From Actinomycetes bacterium (lineage in GTDB: Bacteria > Actinomycetota > Acidimicrobiia > Spongiisociales > UBA5794): a DNA stretch of 5,603 nucleotides. A program made the translations under genes and the position numbers. The stretch is taken from NCBI GenBank assembly GCA_023336765.1, contig JAMBLL010000079.1, positions 1 through 5,603 on the forward strand. The letters are read 5' to 3'. The notes beneath the pieces are model-generated. The model saw only the letters and a list, made by a program, of their open reading frames with translations, ran no database searches and was not told the origin of the DNA. Positions 5,093-5,603 of the stretch are shown one piece after another. How positions within the stretch are numbered: position 1 is the first letter of the stretch; each line of letters begins with the position of its first letter.

Positions 5093-5603
5093 TGGGGAGA
5101 GAAGTCAGTCCGAAGATCGATCCGTCGCAGGTCGTCGAGCACGAGACATATGAACTCGAAGGCATGGACATTTCGGGTCACTGGAACAGGATGTTCGAGC
5201 AGCGCGTCATCTTTGACTACGACGTCGCCCAACTCGACCGCGTTACCGAGCTCGACGGCGGAGAATCGATGGGGTGGTGCTACCAGTGTGCTCAATGTAT
5301 CGGCGTCTGCCCTGTCGATTACGTCGGCGACTACGGGCCGCGTAAGATCTTCCGCAAGCTCCAGGTCGGCATGGACTTCTTCACAAGCGACGACCTGTGG
5401 CTGTGCACAACGTGTGCGAACTGTCTGCGGGTGTGCCCCAAAGAGGTCGACTTCACTCTGATCATGCCAGCCGTACGCACAGAAGCGGTCCTCGAGGGGC
5501 ACGTTCCTGCTGAACTCCAGGACGTGTTCCAAAAGACCGCGCGATATGGGAACCCGTTGGGAAAGAACCCGAAGCGGCGCGTAGCGTGGACGAGGGGCCT
5601 CGA
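5092..5603 (+). CDS. hdrC2: sHdr complex iron-sulfur subunit HdrC2, N-terminal part
   Basis: The frame is open from ATG 5092 to the window end without a stop, giving 170 codons plus two bases, so the gene is partial at its 3' side. Two complete 4Fe-4S motifs are visible: Cys63, 66, 69, 73 (CYQCAQCIGVCP) and Cys105, 108, 111, 115 (CTTCANCLRVCP), both C-x2-C-x2-C-x3-C-P. The GPRKIFRKL stretch (82-90) lies between them as in HdrC. About 60 residues precede the first motif. The end of the visible part, YGNPLGKNPKRR, resembles the linker that follows the second motif in HdrC2 and HdrD/GlpC-type proteins. HdrC2 would form the second electron-transfer arm with HdrB2. It begins with TGATG overlap to hyp and its own Shine-Dalgarno. 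Whether it ends as a separate HdrC2 or runs on into an HdrB-like part cannot be seen. Confidence 0.88.
   Translation, partial: MGREVSPKIDPSQVVEHETYELEGMDISGHWNRMFEQRVIFDYDVAQLDRVTELDGGESMGWCYQCAQCIGVCPVDYVGDYGPRKIFRKLQVGMDFFTSDDLWLCTTCANCLRVCPKEVDFTLIMPAVRTEAVLEGHVPAELQDVFQKTARYGNPLGKNPKRRVAWTRGL

Noticed and set aside
1..5603. Insertion sequences, CRISPR repeats, tRNA or rRNA genes and intrinsic terminators
   Set aside because: No direct repeat arrays, transposase-like proteins, cloverleaf-like segments or hairpins followed by U-tracts were found. Coding sequence fills nearly everything after base 118.

Overview
The window (about 60% G+C by eye) carries one tightly packed operon read left to right: seven complete genes and an eighth cut off by the right edge. 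The order is tusA - dsrE2 - dsrE3-like - hdrC1 - hdrB1 - hdrA - hyp - hdrC2 (partial). This is the core of a bacterial sulfur-oxidising heterodisulfide-reductase-like (sHdr) locus with its cytoplasmic sulfur-delivery proteins in front. The hdrC1-B1-A-hyp-C2 order is, as I recall the literature, that of type I sHdr systems. It therefore points to a chemolithotrophic or facultative sulfur or thiosulfate oxidiser, not a methanogen or sulfate reducer. GTG starts, strong AGGAGG-type ribosome binding sites and GAC/GAG/CTC-rich codon use suit a fairly high-G+C bacterium; Actinomycetota is possible, but the taxon cannot be fixed from this sequence alone.

Layout: bases 1-118 are a leader with a plausible sigma-70-like promoter (5-33) and a perfect inverted repeat/hairpin (43-62). 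Bases 119-1320 hold three small sulfur-transfer proteins: TusA with CPMP, DsrE2 with paired cysteines, and a DsrE3-like protein with one cysteine. Bases 1320-5603 hold the Hdr-like enzyme: HdrC1 (two Fe-S motifs), HdrB1 (two degenerate CCG domains), HdrA (FAD plus a C-x12-C-x3-CC motif), the cysteine-free partner Hyp, and the N-terminal 170 codons of HdrC2 (two 4Fe-4S motifs). Gaps are 13, 28 and 14 bases, and the other four junctions overlap by 1 to 11 bases. No terminator or internal promoter is apparent, so the genes are probably cotranscribed and partly translationally coupled.

How it likely works (from knowledge of the family): persulfide sulfur is passed from a rhodanese or similar donor to TusA Cys16 and the DsrE-type proteins, then to the Hdr-like complex. 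There it is thought to be oxidised to sulfite, with electrons passing through Fe-S clusters and FAD, probably to a lipoate-binding protein (LbpA) and on to NAD. hdrB2, lbpA and the lipoate-attachment genes are not in the window and would be expected beyond 5603.

The points most worth a second look are the incomplete cysteine sets of HdrB1, the shortened second Fe-S motif and acidic basic-free tail of HdrC1, the uncharacterised Hyp with its tryptophan-rich patch, and the possible operator at 43-62.
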